From contig NZ_BAABRU010000016.1 of assembly GCF_039545135.1 (NCBI RefSeq), forward strand, positions 62,001 through 126,000: a stretch of DNA of 64,000 nt, given 5' to 3'. The notes beneath the pieces were generated by a model. The model searched no databases and was not told the origin of the DNA. It saw only the letters and a list, made by a program, of their open reading frames with translations. Below, piece by piece: positions 8,223 to 18,700 of the stretch (positions are counted from its first letter, which is position 1; each line of letters opens with the position of its first letter). Made by a program: the position numbers and the translations under genes. The DNA comes from Herpetosiphon gulosus (lineage in GTDB: Bacteria > Chloroflexota > Chloroflexia > Chloroflexales > Herpetosiphonaceae).

Positions 8223-11200
8223 ATGCGATTTCGGCAGTCGTTGTATCGTTGGGGATTATTATTAGCTTGGTTGAGTCTTGTTATCAGCGTGTTTCCAACT
8301 TCGTTACAGGCATCAAACCATACTGAAACGCGCCTTAGCGGCCAATATGAATCAGCATTTAGTGGAACAACAATTTGGTTGCGGATCTGTGGCAATGGCC
8401 CAAAATATCGATTTCGTTCGACGCGAATTCATGATAATGCCATCTTGTGGGATCAAACCTATGATGTTGCCGTCAATGGCTGTACTCCATTTGCCTATCG
8501 CTCAATTATTGGAGCCCAAACTGGTGAGGAATTTCGGTTTTACTCGATGGTACTTGATCAACCAGTTAATGACGCTGATTTTCTGCAACGGGCGCGGCGG
8601 CATGTTTGCTATGTCAATAATGGCGCTACAGGCTCGATTAGCTGTCATCAAGAAGTTGTTAGTGCCCCCCAGGCAGCGATTGAAACTCCAACGCATAATC
8701 AAGGTTTAACTGATTCAGTGACTATTCGAGGATGGTTTGTTGATCTCGCGGCGGTGGCGAATTCAGGGATCAACCAAGTATCCATAACATTAATCAATCA
8801 AGAGGCTAGTTACACGCTAGGAAACGCAACGTATGGCTTAGCTCGTCCAGACATTGCGACCCAATTGGGTGATAGCCGTTTTACCAATGCTGGCTACGAG
8901 CTAACATTTGATACCCGCGCCTATCCTAATGGCAGTTATACATTGCAAGTTGCTGGCTATAGCACCATGAACAATAGCTGGATGCAGATTGAACAGCCTA
9001 TTGTAATTGACAACAATTATCCACCACATCAGCCACCGCTCCAAACCCCAAACAACGGAGCGATTTTGAACGATTATGCTGTGAATTTCAGCTGGCTTGA
9101 TGCAGGCGATCCTGATAATCGTCCATGGCCGTATCGTGAATTTATGTTGAAAGTTACCAATAGTGATCAATCTTGGGAACACATTACTGATTGGCAGACT
9201 GCAACGAGCGCTCAGCTTAACTTGCCGTATGATGGCACATATCAATGGCAAGTCCAAGCACGTGATGGTCACTTACTCAGTGGGTGGTCGAATCCATGGC
9301 ATCTAACAATTGATCAACAAACCAATGTTGTGCATTCAGATACCATGTTAACTGGGCGGGCTGAGTGGGATGGGACAACGATTTTCCTCAAAGTCTGTGG
9401 TCAAGGCAGCAAATATCGCTTTCGCAGTGTTGATGTAGATACCAGCACAGTTTTGTGGGATCGAACATATACGGGGTTAACAGGCTGTAGTCCTAACTAT
9501 CGGGCTGTGATTAATGGTCAAATTGGTCAGCAGTTTCGATTTAATTCAAGTGTCTTTAATGGCAATATTGCCGATGGAGATTTTCTCGCACGTGCCCGCC
9601 AAGATACTTGTATGATTGTTGGTCGTGGAATTATTGATTGCCAACAAGGTGCAACCCCGCCAGTTGCCGCAATTCATGAGGCGACTCAAATCCAAGCAGT
9701 GGTTGAGCATCAGGCCACTACGGTTAAATCAAGTGTTTGTGGTCAAGGTCGATATTATCGTATTCGCGCCGAATTATTAGAACCCCAACGTCAATTAGTT
9801 GATCACACGGCTAGCTTATTTGAGCGCTGTAGTACTCCTGAATCAGTTGCGGCTCGCTTGCAACCTGGCACAACCTTCAGATTATATTCAACCGTGATCA
9901 ATCAAGCCTTAACTGATCAAGAATTTATGGCGAATGCTCGCCGCGATAGTTGTCGGGTTGATGGATTAGGCCAAATCCGCTGCCTTAGTGGTAATTTGCC
10001 CCCTGCTTCATTAGAACAGCAAGATAGCTATACAACGACTAGTCGTTTGCCCGGCTTTGATACCTGCGCAGCTCCGGCGCTAGCAACCATGCGGATTTGG
10101 TCAAGGCATAGCCCATATCGCAATATCGGCATCTATATTGGTGGCTCGGCCCGTGCTTGTGCGCAACCGAATCTTACTGCCGATTGGGTCAATCAAACCA
10201 GTCAATTGGGCTGGAATTTTATGCCAATTTGGGTTGGTCCTCAGGCTCCCTGTAGTAATTTTCGTTCACGGATGAGTGCTGAGCCGAGTGCTGCTCGCAA
10301 CCAAGGAATTGCTGAGGCCAATGCAGCGTTAAATGCTGCGCAACAGTTAGGTTTAACCAATCTCGCCAAGGCCAAAGGAATCATCTACTATGATCTAGAG
10401 GCGTATCCGACGAACAATCCTAGCTGTCGAGCAGCAGTTAGGGCGTTTATTGATGGTTGGGTGAGCCAATTGCAAGCCCGTGCCAATAAAGCTGGCGTGT
10501 ATGGCTCAGCTTGTGGCTCAGCCGCTAGTGATTGGGCACAAAACAGTTATAAACCTGATGCGGTTTGGATTGCGGCATGGAATCGCCCAAGCTACGATGC
10601 CCAAATGGGTGTGACAAATCTGCCATGTGTTGCAAACCATTTATGGCCAAATCAGCAACGAATTCGGCAATATACTGGGGGCCATCGCGAAACTTGGGGT
10701 GGGGTAACCCTGAATATTGATGTGAATGCACTTGATGGGATTGTGGCTACTGCTCAAGCTAATTATGCCACGCTTAATCATAAGCATAAACTCCAATCCG
10801 AGCCATCAATAACGCTGATCCAAGATCCGTTTGAACTGCGGTCGATCCGTTTGGTAGCGCCCAACCAAGGATGGATTATTCGCAACCAGCAATTACAGTG
10901 GACTGATGATAATGCCCGAACTTGGCGCACAATTACCCCTGCTTGGTCAAACCAAATTATTCACCAAGTTGCCTTTAGTGACTCAGTTCATGGATGGATT
11001 GTTAGTAGCCCTAATCCCGATGATTCAGCGGGGGCAATTAACCTTTGGCAAACCGCTGATGCAGGCCAAACTTGGCAAACTCACGTTATCACGACCATTA
11101 ATGATTTAGTCAGCCAAGGAATGCCAACGCTTCACGATTTAACAATGCTTGATCGTAATCAAGGCTGGATGACCCTTAAATATGCTTCTAGTAGTAATTT

Positions 11201-11834
11201 TAGTTATGGGGTATTGCTTAAAACTTCTGATGCTGGTACGACTTGGCAAGCCTACCCACTACCAGTTGCTGGAACAGTGACAATGGTTGATGCCTCTCAA
11301 GGCTGGCTGATTGCCCATCCCACCAATGCTCAGCTTTATCGGACAATTGATGGTGGCGTAACATGGCAGCCTCATTCTTCAATTGGGACGGTTGAGCCTC
11401 AAGCACAGCTGTATATTGCCGAGATTAAGCAGTTGGATACTGGTGAACTGGCGCTGGTTGTGATTGAAACAACTGATCAAAAGCATACCATCAGTCTACG
11501 TATAAGTAGCGATGCCGGGCTTACATGGCATGGTACACAGTCTATGACGCTTGATCAGCCATTTGATTCAATCGATCAATTGCCTATAGAGATTGTATCG
11601 GCTCAGCAGTGGTTGATCGGTGCACCTGTGTTGGCTAATAGCTTACCTGCCCAACTCTACGATTTAGATTTTATCGACCAAGACCATGGTTGGGCCTATA
11701 CGCGTAATGGGGAGTGCGATGGACTACGTTGTGCGGTTGAAACTGAATTATGGACAAGCCAGGATGGTGGATTAACATGGGAGTTAATTGATTTACCAGC
11801 GCAGCATGTATATTTACCAACGATTTTACGCTAA
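8223..11834 (+). CDS. Exported DUF1906/BNR-repeat protein with triplicated four-Cys module
   Basis: This 1203-residue exported protein begins with a signal peptide (WGLLLAWLSLVISVFPTSLQA). Three copies of a ~100-residue module with four conserved cysteines lie near residues 35-144, 373-476 and 493-590; each has CGxGxxYRxR, a central C, then AR-x-x-x-C and a final C. Between copies 1 and 2 are Ig/fibronectin-like segments. Residues ~606-846 match the DUF1906 (Rv2525c-like, glycoside-hydrolase-like) domain, with GFDTCAAP at its start, NIGIYIGGSARAC, and YYDLEAYP with acidic residues. Residues ~863-1196 hold BNR/Ycf48-like propeller repeats (SDAGTTWQ, SQDGGLTWE). It ends HVYLPTILR. The ATG at 8223 has GGAGG upstream; an ATG 105 bases earlier lacks one. 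Likely cell-surface or secreted; substrate unknown. Confidence 0.85.
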   Translation: MRFRQSLYRWGLLLAWLSLVISVFPTSLQASNHTETRLSGQYESAFSGTTIWLRICGNGPKYRFRSTRIHDNAILWDQTYDVAVNGCTPFAYRSIIGAQTGEEFRFYSMVLDQPVNDADFLQRARRHVCYVNNGATGSISCHQEVVSAPQAAIETPTHNQGLTDSVTIRGWFVDLAAVANSGINQVSITLINQEASYTLGNATYGLARPDIATQLGDSRFTNAGYELTFDTRAYPNGSYTLQVAGYSTMNNSWMQIEQPIVIDNNYPPHQPPLQTPNNGAILNDYAVNFSWLDAGDPDNRPWPYREFMLKVTNSDQSWEHITDWQTATSAQLNLPYDGTYQWQVQARDGHLLSGWSNPWHLTIDQQTNVVHSDTMLTGRAEWDGTTIFLKVCGQGSKYRFRSVDVDTSTVLWDRTYTGLTGCSPNYRAVINGQIGQQFRFNSSVFNGNIADGDFLARARQDTCMIVGRGIIDCQQGATPPVAAIHEATQIQAVVEHQATTVKSSVCGQGRYYRIRAELLEPQRQLVDHTASLFERCSTPESVAARLQPGTTFRLYSTVINQALTDQEFMANARRDSCRVDGLGQIRCLSGNLPPASLEQQDSYTTTSRLPGFDTCAAPALATMRIWSRHSPYRNIGIYIGGSARACAQPNLTADWVNQTSQLGWNFMPIWVGPQAPCSNFRSRMSAEPSAARNQGIAEANAALNAAQQLGLTNLAKAKGIIYYDLEAYPTNNPSCRAAVRAFIDGWVSQLQARANKAGVYGSACGSAASDWAQNSYKPDAVWIAAWNRPSYDAQMGVTNLPCVANHLWPNQQRIRQYTGGHRETWGGVTLNIDVNALDGIVATAQANYATLNHKHKLQSEPSITLIQDPFELRSIRLVAPNQGWIIRNQQLQWTDDNARTWRTITPAWSNQIIHQVAFSDSVHGWIVSSPNPDDSAGAINLWQTADAGQTWQTHVITTINDLVSQGMPTLHDLTMLDRNQGWMTLKYASSSNFSYGVLLKTSDAGTTWQAYPLPVAGTVTMVDASQGWLIAHPTNAQLYRTIDGGVTWQPHSSIGTVEPQAQLYIAEIKQLDTGELALVVIETTDQKHTISLRISSDAGLTWHGTQSMTLDQPFDSIDQLPIEIVSAQQWLIGAPVLANSLPAQLYDLDFIDQDHGWAYTRNGECDGLRCAVETELWTSQDGGLTWELIDLPAQHVYLPTILR

Positions 11835-11845
11835 TTCGCCAAAGC

Positions 11846-11877
11846 GCAGGGCGATTCCACACGTGGAATCGCCCTGC
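11846..11877. terminator. Bidirectional terminator between convergent genes
   Basis: A perfect 15-base inverted repeat (GCAGGGCGATTCCAC and its complement) separated by two bases lies between the stop codons at 11834 and 11884. T-rich sequence on the forward side (ATTTTGTT) and A-rich sequence on the other suit both directions. Confidence 0.85.
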
Positions 11878-11883
11878 ATTTTG

Positions 11884-13956
11884 TTACTTGCGTGTGTAGG
11901 GGAGATAGACCGTGTAAACCGCTGGTTCGGCAACTACATGGGTTCCCCAATATCCAAGGGTAAGCCGATAGTTGCTGCTGGTTGTATCGCCATTGTTAGC
12001 GATTGGTTGGCCGATTGTACCCATGATCTGATAATTGGCCGATTGCTGATTCGTGCCACCAAGTGCATGAATACTTTTAGGCAGTTGGTAATGGTTTGAT
12101 TGTGGTACGGTTGGGTAAAAGTTTAAGTCGATTGTGCCTTCGAAGGTTGCCGAAGTATTCCCGGCATAATCTTTAACCTGAGCATAAATGCGCCCAGTTT
12201 GCTGGTGTTCACCAGTAAGCAATACCCATGACCAAGCTTTAAACGGTTGCCATTCGGCCCAATCAACTCCATTGTGGCTTAAGCGCATGCTCTGTAATGG
12301 GCTCCCTGTGCCATCGGCAACAAGATTAAGCGGCATGGCCAGACCATGAGCAAATCCCCAGCCATAATTTAGATGTACAGCCCCAACGGGTGCGGTTTGA
12401 TCAAGAATCAGACTCCGGGTTCCCCCACTATTCTGGGCTAGATTGCCTGCATTATCCAGCACATCAATTGAAATAATAATTGACTGATCGGAAATGCCCT
12501 GCGGTATAGTCCATTGGCAGCGGTGTGGTGCTCCTGTGCTAGTGCAAATCTGCTGCCGTGTGTTGTTATATTGAGCATAGAAGCTAACTTCTTGAACTCC
12601 GCTTAAGCTATCACTTGCACCTGCTTTAATCTCAAGCTGTGGGCTGGTGATGATTGTATTGTTGAGTGGGCTGCTGATGTTGCCCTGGGGCTGGCTAATA
12701 TCATAGCCAAACCAGCCACGACTGCTACTGGCTTCATTGCCAGCATTATCCCAAGCGCGGACATTGACTGTATGCTGGCCTTCGCTCAACCCACTAAAAT
12801 CCAGCCAGCCTTGATTGGTGGCAAATTGCGGTGGTGGCCCTGGCGGGGTACTATCCCAAGCTTGGCTCATTCCGCGAACACCTGAGTCAGGATCGCTGAT
12901 TTGCCATTCGATCCGTTGGTTGGTGTTATACCAACGTTCGGTTGCTGGCCCTGCCACAAAGTTAATCACTGGCGGAATTGAGTCTAGGGCATTGCTTGAA
13001 GTAAAGAAGCTACCAGGTCCACGTCGCTCACCATTCCGTTCAAGATAATTATTGGGGTATTGAATCGTCCAGCCATCCATGACGATCGTGCGATTTATTG
13101 GTACCACTAAATGAACGTGGGCGCTGTTGGCCTGTTGATTGGTATTGCCACAATCGCTGAAGGTACCAGCTCTAGCATTGCCTAAAATAGCTCCCCGCTG
13201 AACAACCCGCCCAAGCGCGATTGCATTACGATCCCATGCGGCTTGATCAAGGTGAACATAATTGATTTTCACCCCATCGCTATCCATGATTTCGACATTA
13301 TACGCTAGGCCATTTGAGCCATTACAAATCCCAGTAATCGTGCCTGCTGCCGAGGCTAAAACCCGTTTGTCTGCGCCGCTGGTAATAAAATCTAGCGCAG
13401 CGGTATTGCCAAATACATCATGCCACGCTGGATTGCGGGCCGAGGTTAATGCCCATGCGAGATCTTTAACCCAAGGAAATTTATACTCTACCAAGGTTGG
13501 TTGTTGAGGTCGATTAGGATCAAGTTGTAAGATTTGCTTGGCATTCGCGCTCAGAAAGGTTGTTGGAGCATCGCTAACGAACTGATTGAATTGCTGGCTA
13601 GGAGCCGCTGCTGCTTGCCATTGCAGGTGTTGTTGCTGGGCAAGCAGTAAAATCGATGGTGCATGATCAAGCTCCGAACTTGAGGGTTGCTCCAAAACCA
13701 GCAGTGAAATAAGTGCCCAGCCTGCCTCCTGCCGCACACTGCCAACAAGATAATGGCTACTCGTTGGGTTGATTGTTGGTTGGCCCAGTGCCGCAATAAC
13801 CGCTGGATGCAGATCGGCTGACAAGAGTCCTTTTGGATCAACCAAAATAGGGGCTTCGGTGCTCTGAGCGTATGATCGGCTTAAGATGCTACTACTTAGC
13901 AGAAAACTAATCACGATCAATCGAAACCATTGGCTTACAAGCTTTAAATGTTGCAT
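11884..13956 (-). CDS. Exported M23-like peptidase with Ig-like repeats and YLP C-terminus
   Basis: This 690-residue exported protein has a signal peptide (VISFLLSSSILSRSYAQ). Residues ~170-300 resemble an M23 (lysostaphin/beta-lytic) metallopeptidase: AWHDVFGNTAALDF could supply the first histidine and aspartate, VLASAAGTITG is the usual strand, and AHVHLVV gives the HxH metal motif. Then come Ig-like segments with Asp/Gly loops (ISDPDSGVRG, DASGVQEV-type) and a C-terminal module with NYQIMGTIGQP and SNYRLTLGYWG. It ends VYLPYTRK. The HxxxD spacing differs from the standard M23B pattern, so activity is uncertain. A peptidoglycan-hydrolysing or prey-lysing role is a guess. It is the last gene of a three-gene operon. 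Confidence 0.75.
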   Translation of the reverse strand: MQHLKLVSQWFRLIVISFLLSSSILSRSYAQSTEAPILVDPKGLLSADLHPAVIAALGQPTINPTSSHYLVGSVRQEAGWALISLLVLEQPSSSELDHAPSILLLAQQQHLQWQAAAAPSQQFNQFVSDAPTTFLSANAKQILQLDPNRPQQPTLVEYKFPWVKDLAWALTSARNPAWHDVFGNTAALDFITSGADKRVLASAAGTITGICNGSNGLAYNVEIMDSDGVKINYVHLDQAAWDRNAIALGRVVQRGAILGNARAGTFSDCGNTNQQANSAHVHLVVPINRTIVMDGWTIQYPNNYLERNGERRGPGSFFTSSNALDSIPPVINFVAGPATERWYNTNQRIEWQISDPDSGVRGMSQAWDSTPPGPPPQFATNQGWLDFSGLSEGQHTVNVRAWDNAGNEASSSRGWFGYDISQPQGNISSPLNNTIITSPQLEIKAGASDSLSGVQEVSFYAQYNNTRQQICTSTGAPHRCQWTIPQGISDQSIIISIDVLDNAGNLAQNSGGTRSLILDQTAPVGAVHLNYGWGFAHGLAMPLNLVADGTGSPLQSMRLSHNGVDWAEWQPFKAWSWVLLTGEHQQTGRIYAQVKDYAGNTSATFEGTIDLNFYPTVPQSNHYQLPKSIHALGGTNQQSANYQIMGTIGQPIANNGDTTSSNYRLTLGYWGTHVVAEPAVYTVYLPYTRK

Positions 13957-13965
13957 ATGCTGCTC

Positions 13966-14718
13966 CTAATTGCCTACTGCAATCCAACGAACGGGCGCGG
14001 TTACCCAATCGTTGCCACCGAATCGCCGCGCAACCCAAATCGTGAATGAAGTTGGCGTTTCATATTCGACATGACATGTCCAATCAAAGCCGCCTCCGCC
14101 CGCAGTTGAACATAATACCGTGGGGGTTTGGCTAAATGCATAATCTTCCAGCGAAATTGTTACATTGCCATAACTACTTTGATTGTTGATTCGAGTTGCG
14201 ACCGCTTGGCCGTGGGCCAATTTGGTATTAGCCGTGGGTCCTTCGATCAGATTAGGTGCTTGAAGCTGGGTAATGCTGCCATTGGGGACGGTGCCAGCAA
14301 CGGCGGCAAACGGGACACTGGCCAATTGACTACGGGGAGTCATTTCGGCATCGCCATTGACACTAATGCCTAACCACAGGGTTTGGGTGGCCAATTGGAC
14401 ATCAAGCGGGCTGAGGCTGCCAAGCAACACATGAAAGAGGCCTTGGTTGACGGCTACAGCGTTATTGCCGCTGCGAATTTCCGTCCAGAGCGAAGTGCCG
14501 CCAGCGGGGCCATTGTAGAGTTTAAAGATCATCGGCGTGGCTCCGCTAATCGGCTGACCAAGCGAATCGTTGAGTGTGCCTTGGTAGCTAATGGTGGTAG
14601 TTTGATTGCTGAGGGTTGGATTGGCGGTGATCGCCGCAAAACTGGAATGGGTTAGCACAATCGCCAAAACACTCAGTATGGTTAACAGATTGAGTAAAAC
14701 CTGGGTTCGTAATTTCAT
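13966..14718 (-). CDS. Exported protein with ISYQGxL / EMTPR module
   Basis: This 250-residue protein starts with a signal peptide (LLTILSVLAIVLTHSSFAA). The central ~100 residues are a module seen in many exported bacterial proteins: TISYQGTLNDSLGQPISG, then FKLYNGP, GLFHVLLGS, LWLGISVNGDAEMTPRSQL and VPFAAVAG. The C-terminal ~90 residues contain two cysteines and read like a receptor or stalk-like beta domain. Function is unknown. It is 9 bases ahead of the M23-like gene and 22 bases behind a paralogue, so the three form an operon. A 159-base stretch is nearly identical to the paralogue. Confidence 0.8.
   Translation of the reverse strand: MKLRTQVLLNLLTILSVLAIVLTHSSFAAITANPTLSNQTTTISYQGTLNDSLGQPISGATPMIFKLYNGPAGGTSLWTEIRSGNNAVAVNQGLFHVLLGSLSPLDVQLATQTLWLGISVNGDAEMTPRSQLASVPFAAVAGTVPNGSITQLQAPNLIEGPTANTKLAHGQAVATRINNQSSYGNVTISLEDYAFSQTPTVLCSTAGGGGFDWTCHVEYETPTSFTIWVARRFGGNDWVTAPVRWIAVGN
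14341..14499. repeat. Copy A of a 159-bp near-identical block
   Basis: This stretch matches 15215-15373 at all but five positions by direct reading. Sequence on both sides falls to ordinary paralogue similarity or none. It encodes the GLFHVLLGS to EMTPR core of the shared module. Confidence 0.85.
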
Positions 14719-14740
14719 GAAACAAATCTCCTAACGCGAT

Positions 14741-15592
14741 TTATTGACCAACGGTTAAGACCACTTTGCGTTGAAAGCGTGGATCATTGTCGATTCCATA
14801 TAACACTTGGGCGTTGGTTTGTTCGGTTGATGCGCTCATTTGGATTGTGAGTGTGCCACCAGCGAAATTATCAACGCTCCCAATCAAGGTTACTTGGGTA
14901 AAATCCTGGGTAATAACATGGCTAGGGCGATAATCTATCAAGGCATTATTAACTTTGAGGCTGAGTGAGCCATCGCCTAAGCCTTCTTCTAAACGGCCAA
15001 CCAATGTCGCGTTGATACTAATATCGCCAGCTGGAACATCCTCAAAGATAAATTCGCTTAATAGCTGTGATGGAACTGCTCCCCGAATCCGAATTGCTTG
15101 AAGATCAGTCGCTTGGAGCGTTTGAATGGTTTGCTTCTCGCTGCTGATACTCTGGTTTGGTACATTGGCTGCAACTTGGGCAAAATGAACTCCACCTAAT
15201 TGACTGCGGGGAGTCATTTCGGCATCGCCATTGACACTAATGCCTAACCACAGGGTTTGGGTGGCCAATTGGACATCAAGTGGGCTGAGGCTGCCAAGCA
15301 ACACATGAAAGAGGCCTTGGTTGACGGCTACAGCATTATTGCCGCTGCGGGTTTCCGTCCAGAGCGGAGTGCCACTGGTGGGGCCACTGTAGAGTTTAAA
15401 GACCATGGGAGTTGCCCCGCTAACTGGTTGATTCAAGCCATCAACTAAACTTCCCTGATAGCTTATGGTGAATGGAGGATCGATTGCGCTAAAACTTGCG
15501 GTACGAGCAGAGGCACTTGTTAACCCTAATCCGAGGATAAACATAATCCAAAGATACAGTTTGCGCGGCGGTTGCGTTGATCGTTGGGCCAT
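14741..15592 (-). CDS. Exported protein, paralogue of the 13966-14718 product
   Basis: This 283-residue protein has a signal sequence (LYLWIMFILGLGLTSASA) and the same ISYQGSL...GLFHVLLGS...EMTPRSQL module as its downstream neighbour. Its C-terminal half is unrelated: a predicted beta-rich domain (FIFEDVPAGDISINATLVG, GTLTIQMSAS) of unknown role. I choose the ATG at 15592 because GGGAG lies eight bases upstream and the hydrophobic segment then sits at the N-terminus; an ATG 126 bases further up would bury it. It is the first gene of the operon that runs to 11884. Confidence 0.8.
   Translation of the reverse strand: MAQRSTQPPRKLYLWIMFILGLGLTSASARTASFSAIDPPFTISYQGSLVDGLNQPVSGATPMVFKLYSGPTSGTPLWTETRSGNNAVAVNQGLFHVLLGSLSPLDVQLATQTLWLGISVNGDAEMTPRSQLGGVHFAQVAANVPNQSISSEKQTIQTLQATDLQAIRIRGAVPSQLLSEFIFEDVPAGDISINATLVGRLEEGLGDGSLSLKVNNALIDYRPSHVITQDFTQVTLIGSVDNFAGGTLTIQMSASTEQTNAQVLYGIDNDPRFQRKVVLTVGQ
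15215..15373. repeat. Copy B of the 159-bp near-identical block
   Basis: This is the partner of 14341-14499, in the same orientation 874 bases away. Identity this high inside otherwise diverged genes points to recent duplication or gene conversion. Confidence 0.85.
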
Positions 15593-15676
15593 ATAGATAC
15601 TCCCTGAACTATCCCTAGATTGCACTAGGATGCAGCGTCTATGATAGAAGAGAGTATCGTTGCTGATATTTTTGGC

Positions 15677-15718
15677 ATGCAGGCTAAAAACCAAGTCGAG
15701 GGGGTTTTTAACCTGCAT
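15677..15718 (-). terminator. Terminator hairpin behind NHL/C11 protease gene
   Basis: Arms ATGCAGGCTAAAAACC (15677-15692) and GGTTTTTAACCTGCAT (15703-15718) pair with one wobble or mismatch around a ten-base loop. It lies 15 bases after the stop codon at 15733 and before the next operon. Confidence 0.7.
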
Positions 15719-15732
15719 ACAGCTCGGTAAGC

Positions 15733-18700
15733 TTATTTCCGACTGATCGGGAGATATACAACATGGCGTTGATTGAAGGGATAGCCTGGCTCAGGTAATG
15801 GAATTTGGCCAGGTGGTAAGGCGGATGGCCCAAGGCTTAGGGTTAAATATTCATCCCACGCCGATGCCTGAGTTAATGAAAAGCGTTGATGATTGCGATA
15901 TTCGGCCCATAAACTGGTAGGAACACTTGGTGAGTTGGGAGCTGGATAGTAGAGGCTAATGCCATTTGCCCCACTTAAATCTGTCGGGATCGATTGATAC
16001 CGACTGGGCATATGATACCTTGCTCCGCTTGAAGCATCAGCTAAAATCAAAGGATTTGCGCCACTCAGGCTGTTTAAGCTGGTCTGAATTGCGCTCTGGA
16101 GCGTCGGATCACTTAATTCAGGACTACTTTGCAGCCGTTCAAGCCAATGCACAAGATCAATATATTCGTCGCTAGGACTAATCTCATATGAGCCATCGGA
16201 ATCAAATTTTTGGCTCTGCTGGCGAATCTCGGCCAAATGTTGTCGCATAGCCACATTGGTACTGCTGATAGTGATTAATTGTTGTGCTACTTGATTAAGT
16301 GCAGTTAATGTGGTTTCACTACGTGCCAGATTAAGCAGAGCAATTGTATAGGGATATTGCTCTGCCAACGGGTTTAGACTGAGCTGATCGGCATGATTGG
16401 CATAGGTTTCAACAATAAACGTTGCTAAACTCTGGGGTGTCGTATATTCGCCAGTTTGCGCAAAGTAACGATCTTGGAGGAAAAAAGACCAAGCCAAATT
16501 TTGTGAAGCTACGATGTAACGGACATGATGGCGTAATTCATAGGCGATATCAAATAAACCCATCGAACAAGCATCGAAATGCAGCACATCAATTACTGGT
16601 TGATTGGCGATTTGGACTTCATCTAAGGCCGCGCGGAGTTCTGTGATCCTCAAATATTGATTTGAGCCACTCGAATCATCCCATGCTGTTCCTTGAATTC
16701 CATTGCCGTGGCCTGCAATTGCCAAGTAATAATACATTGCTGGTTTTTCAGTTTTGCCCCAACTAATAAAATCAGCCAGACCAGAGCTGGTATCCATTGC
16801 GACCTCACCAATTGGTTGATCACTAAATGTTCCATCTGGTTGTAAGGTTAGCCGACGAGTTGGTTGATTATAGCCATCAATTTGGGCAACAACATTGACA
16901 TGAACATTAGGATTTTGTGCTTGAAGCTGGCGAATTCGAGCCAATAGGCCTTGGCCTAAGCCATCACTATCCATTGCCGCCAATAATTCCGAACCATCAT
17001 TGGCACTATCAGCAACGAGGTACAGTAGAAAAGTCCAGGTCGTTTGAGGGACTGGGTAGATCCGTATTTCTATAAAACGTTCTTCTGAACTTTCACCAGC
17101 TTGATTCTGAACCCGTAAACTAACAATATGCTGACCAATCGAGGCATGCTGAATATCAAAATCTAAAACTGCTTGATTGCCGATTAAAACGCCATCGAAA
17201 TACCATTGATACTGCACATCTGTATAGCTTGATTGACTACTATCGAAGCCTCGGCCATACATCACCAAACGATCGGTGTCTAAGGTAAGTTGTAATTTAC
17301 CAGCCCATGTGATCGTCGCAATCGGTTTTGTATAGCGCATGGGGGTTAAAATTTGAATCCGTCGATCAAGACTATCGCTAACATAGAGGTTTTGTTGGTA
17401 AGCTGCTAAACCAACTGGCGTATTAAAGTGGCCGTTGGCTTGACCTAAACTACCAAACGCCTGAAGCGGCTGTCCATCGCTGTTAAAACGCTGGAGCATG
17501 CGTCCTTGGTGTTGGGCATTGCTGAGCCAGAGATGATTATTTTCATCGATTAATAACCAGCGTGGATGCCCTAATAAGCCATAGTTGCCCCAGCTTTTGA
17601 CCCACGTTCCATCTTTACGAAAAACTTGGATGCGTGAATGATTGGTGTTGGAGGCCGCAAAGGCGCTATCTACAACATAGACAAGCTGATCTGTGCCAAG
17701 CGCAATGCCAATCGGGGCATCAAAATGGCCGTTACTTGTGCCATAGCCACCCCAAGCTAGCAAAAATTGCCCTTGTTGGTTGAATTTCTGAACTCGATGA
17801 TTCCCATATTCGGTGACATAGATCTCGCCATTTTGCTGATCGATACTAATTCCTTGAGGCCGATCAAATGCTCCATTGCCAATTCCATAACTACCAATAC
17901 TCATTAGCCACTGACCTTGGGAATTGAATTTCTGAACTCGATGATTATTGGTGTCTGCAATATAAATATTATTCTGACGATCGATCGCAATGCCGCTTGG
18001 GCGATTAAATTGGCCATTTGAGTTACCAAAACCACCCCATGAATGAATTAATTGTTGCTGCTGATCGAATTGATAAATCCGAGCTTGATCTTGATCGACA
18101 ACATAGAGCTGGCCTTGAGCGTTAATCGCGATTCCATCAGGTTTGCGGATTTCCTGATCAGTTGCATCACTGCCCCATTCTTGAATAATTACCCCGTTTG
18201 AACCAATTTGTTGAACTCGATTTTGATTTAATCCATAGAGCTTTCCAGTTGCACTAAGTGCAAGATCATTAGCGTTTTGATTGTTTAATACTTCTAAAGT
18301 ATAGCCATTTGCTGCAATTGTATAAATCTTTTGATTCCAAATATCGCTTACCATCAATGTATTTTGTTCAAGGTTAATTGTTACTGCTTTTGGTCTAAAT
18401 CCAGGTTGTTGGCTACCAATTGTGCCAATATATTGACCATTACTGGTGAATTTATAAATTGCATTGTAGTAACCATCAACGATATACACTTGTTGATATT
18501 GGTCAACCGCAATATCTCGAATAATACCCAAAGGCTTATTGAGAATGAGTTTATAGTTCCAATGAGCTTGATGCTGTCCATTGAGCGTATTAATAATATC
18601 GACACTTCCATCGACGCTTAAGCCATATAACTGATTCATAGGCGTAAGCGCAATTTTTTCAGGTTGGTTTAATCCTTGATCGCTATCCCAAATCGCTACG

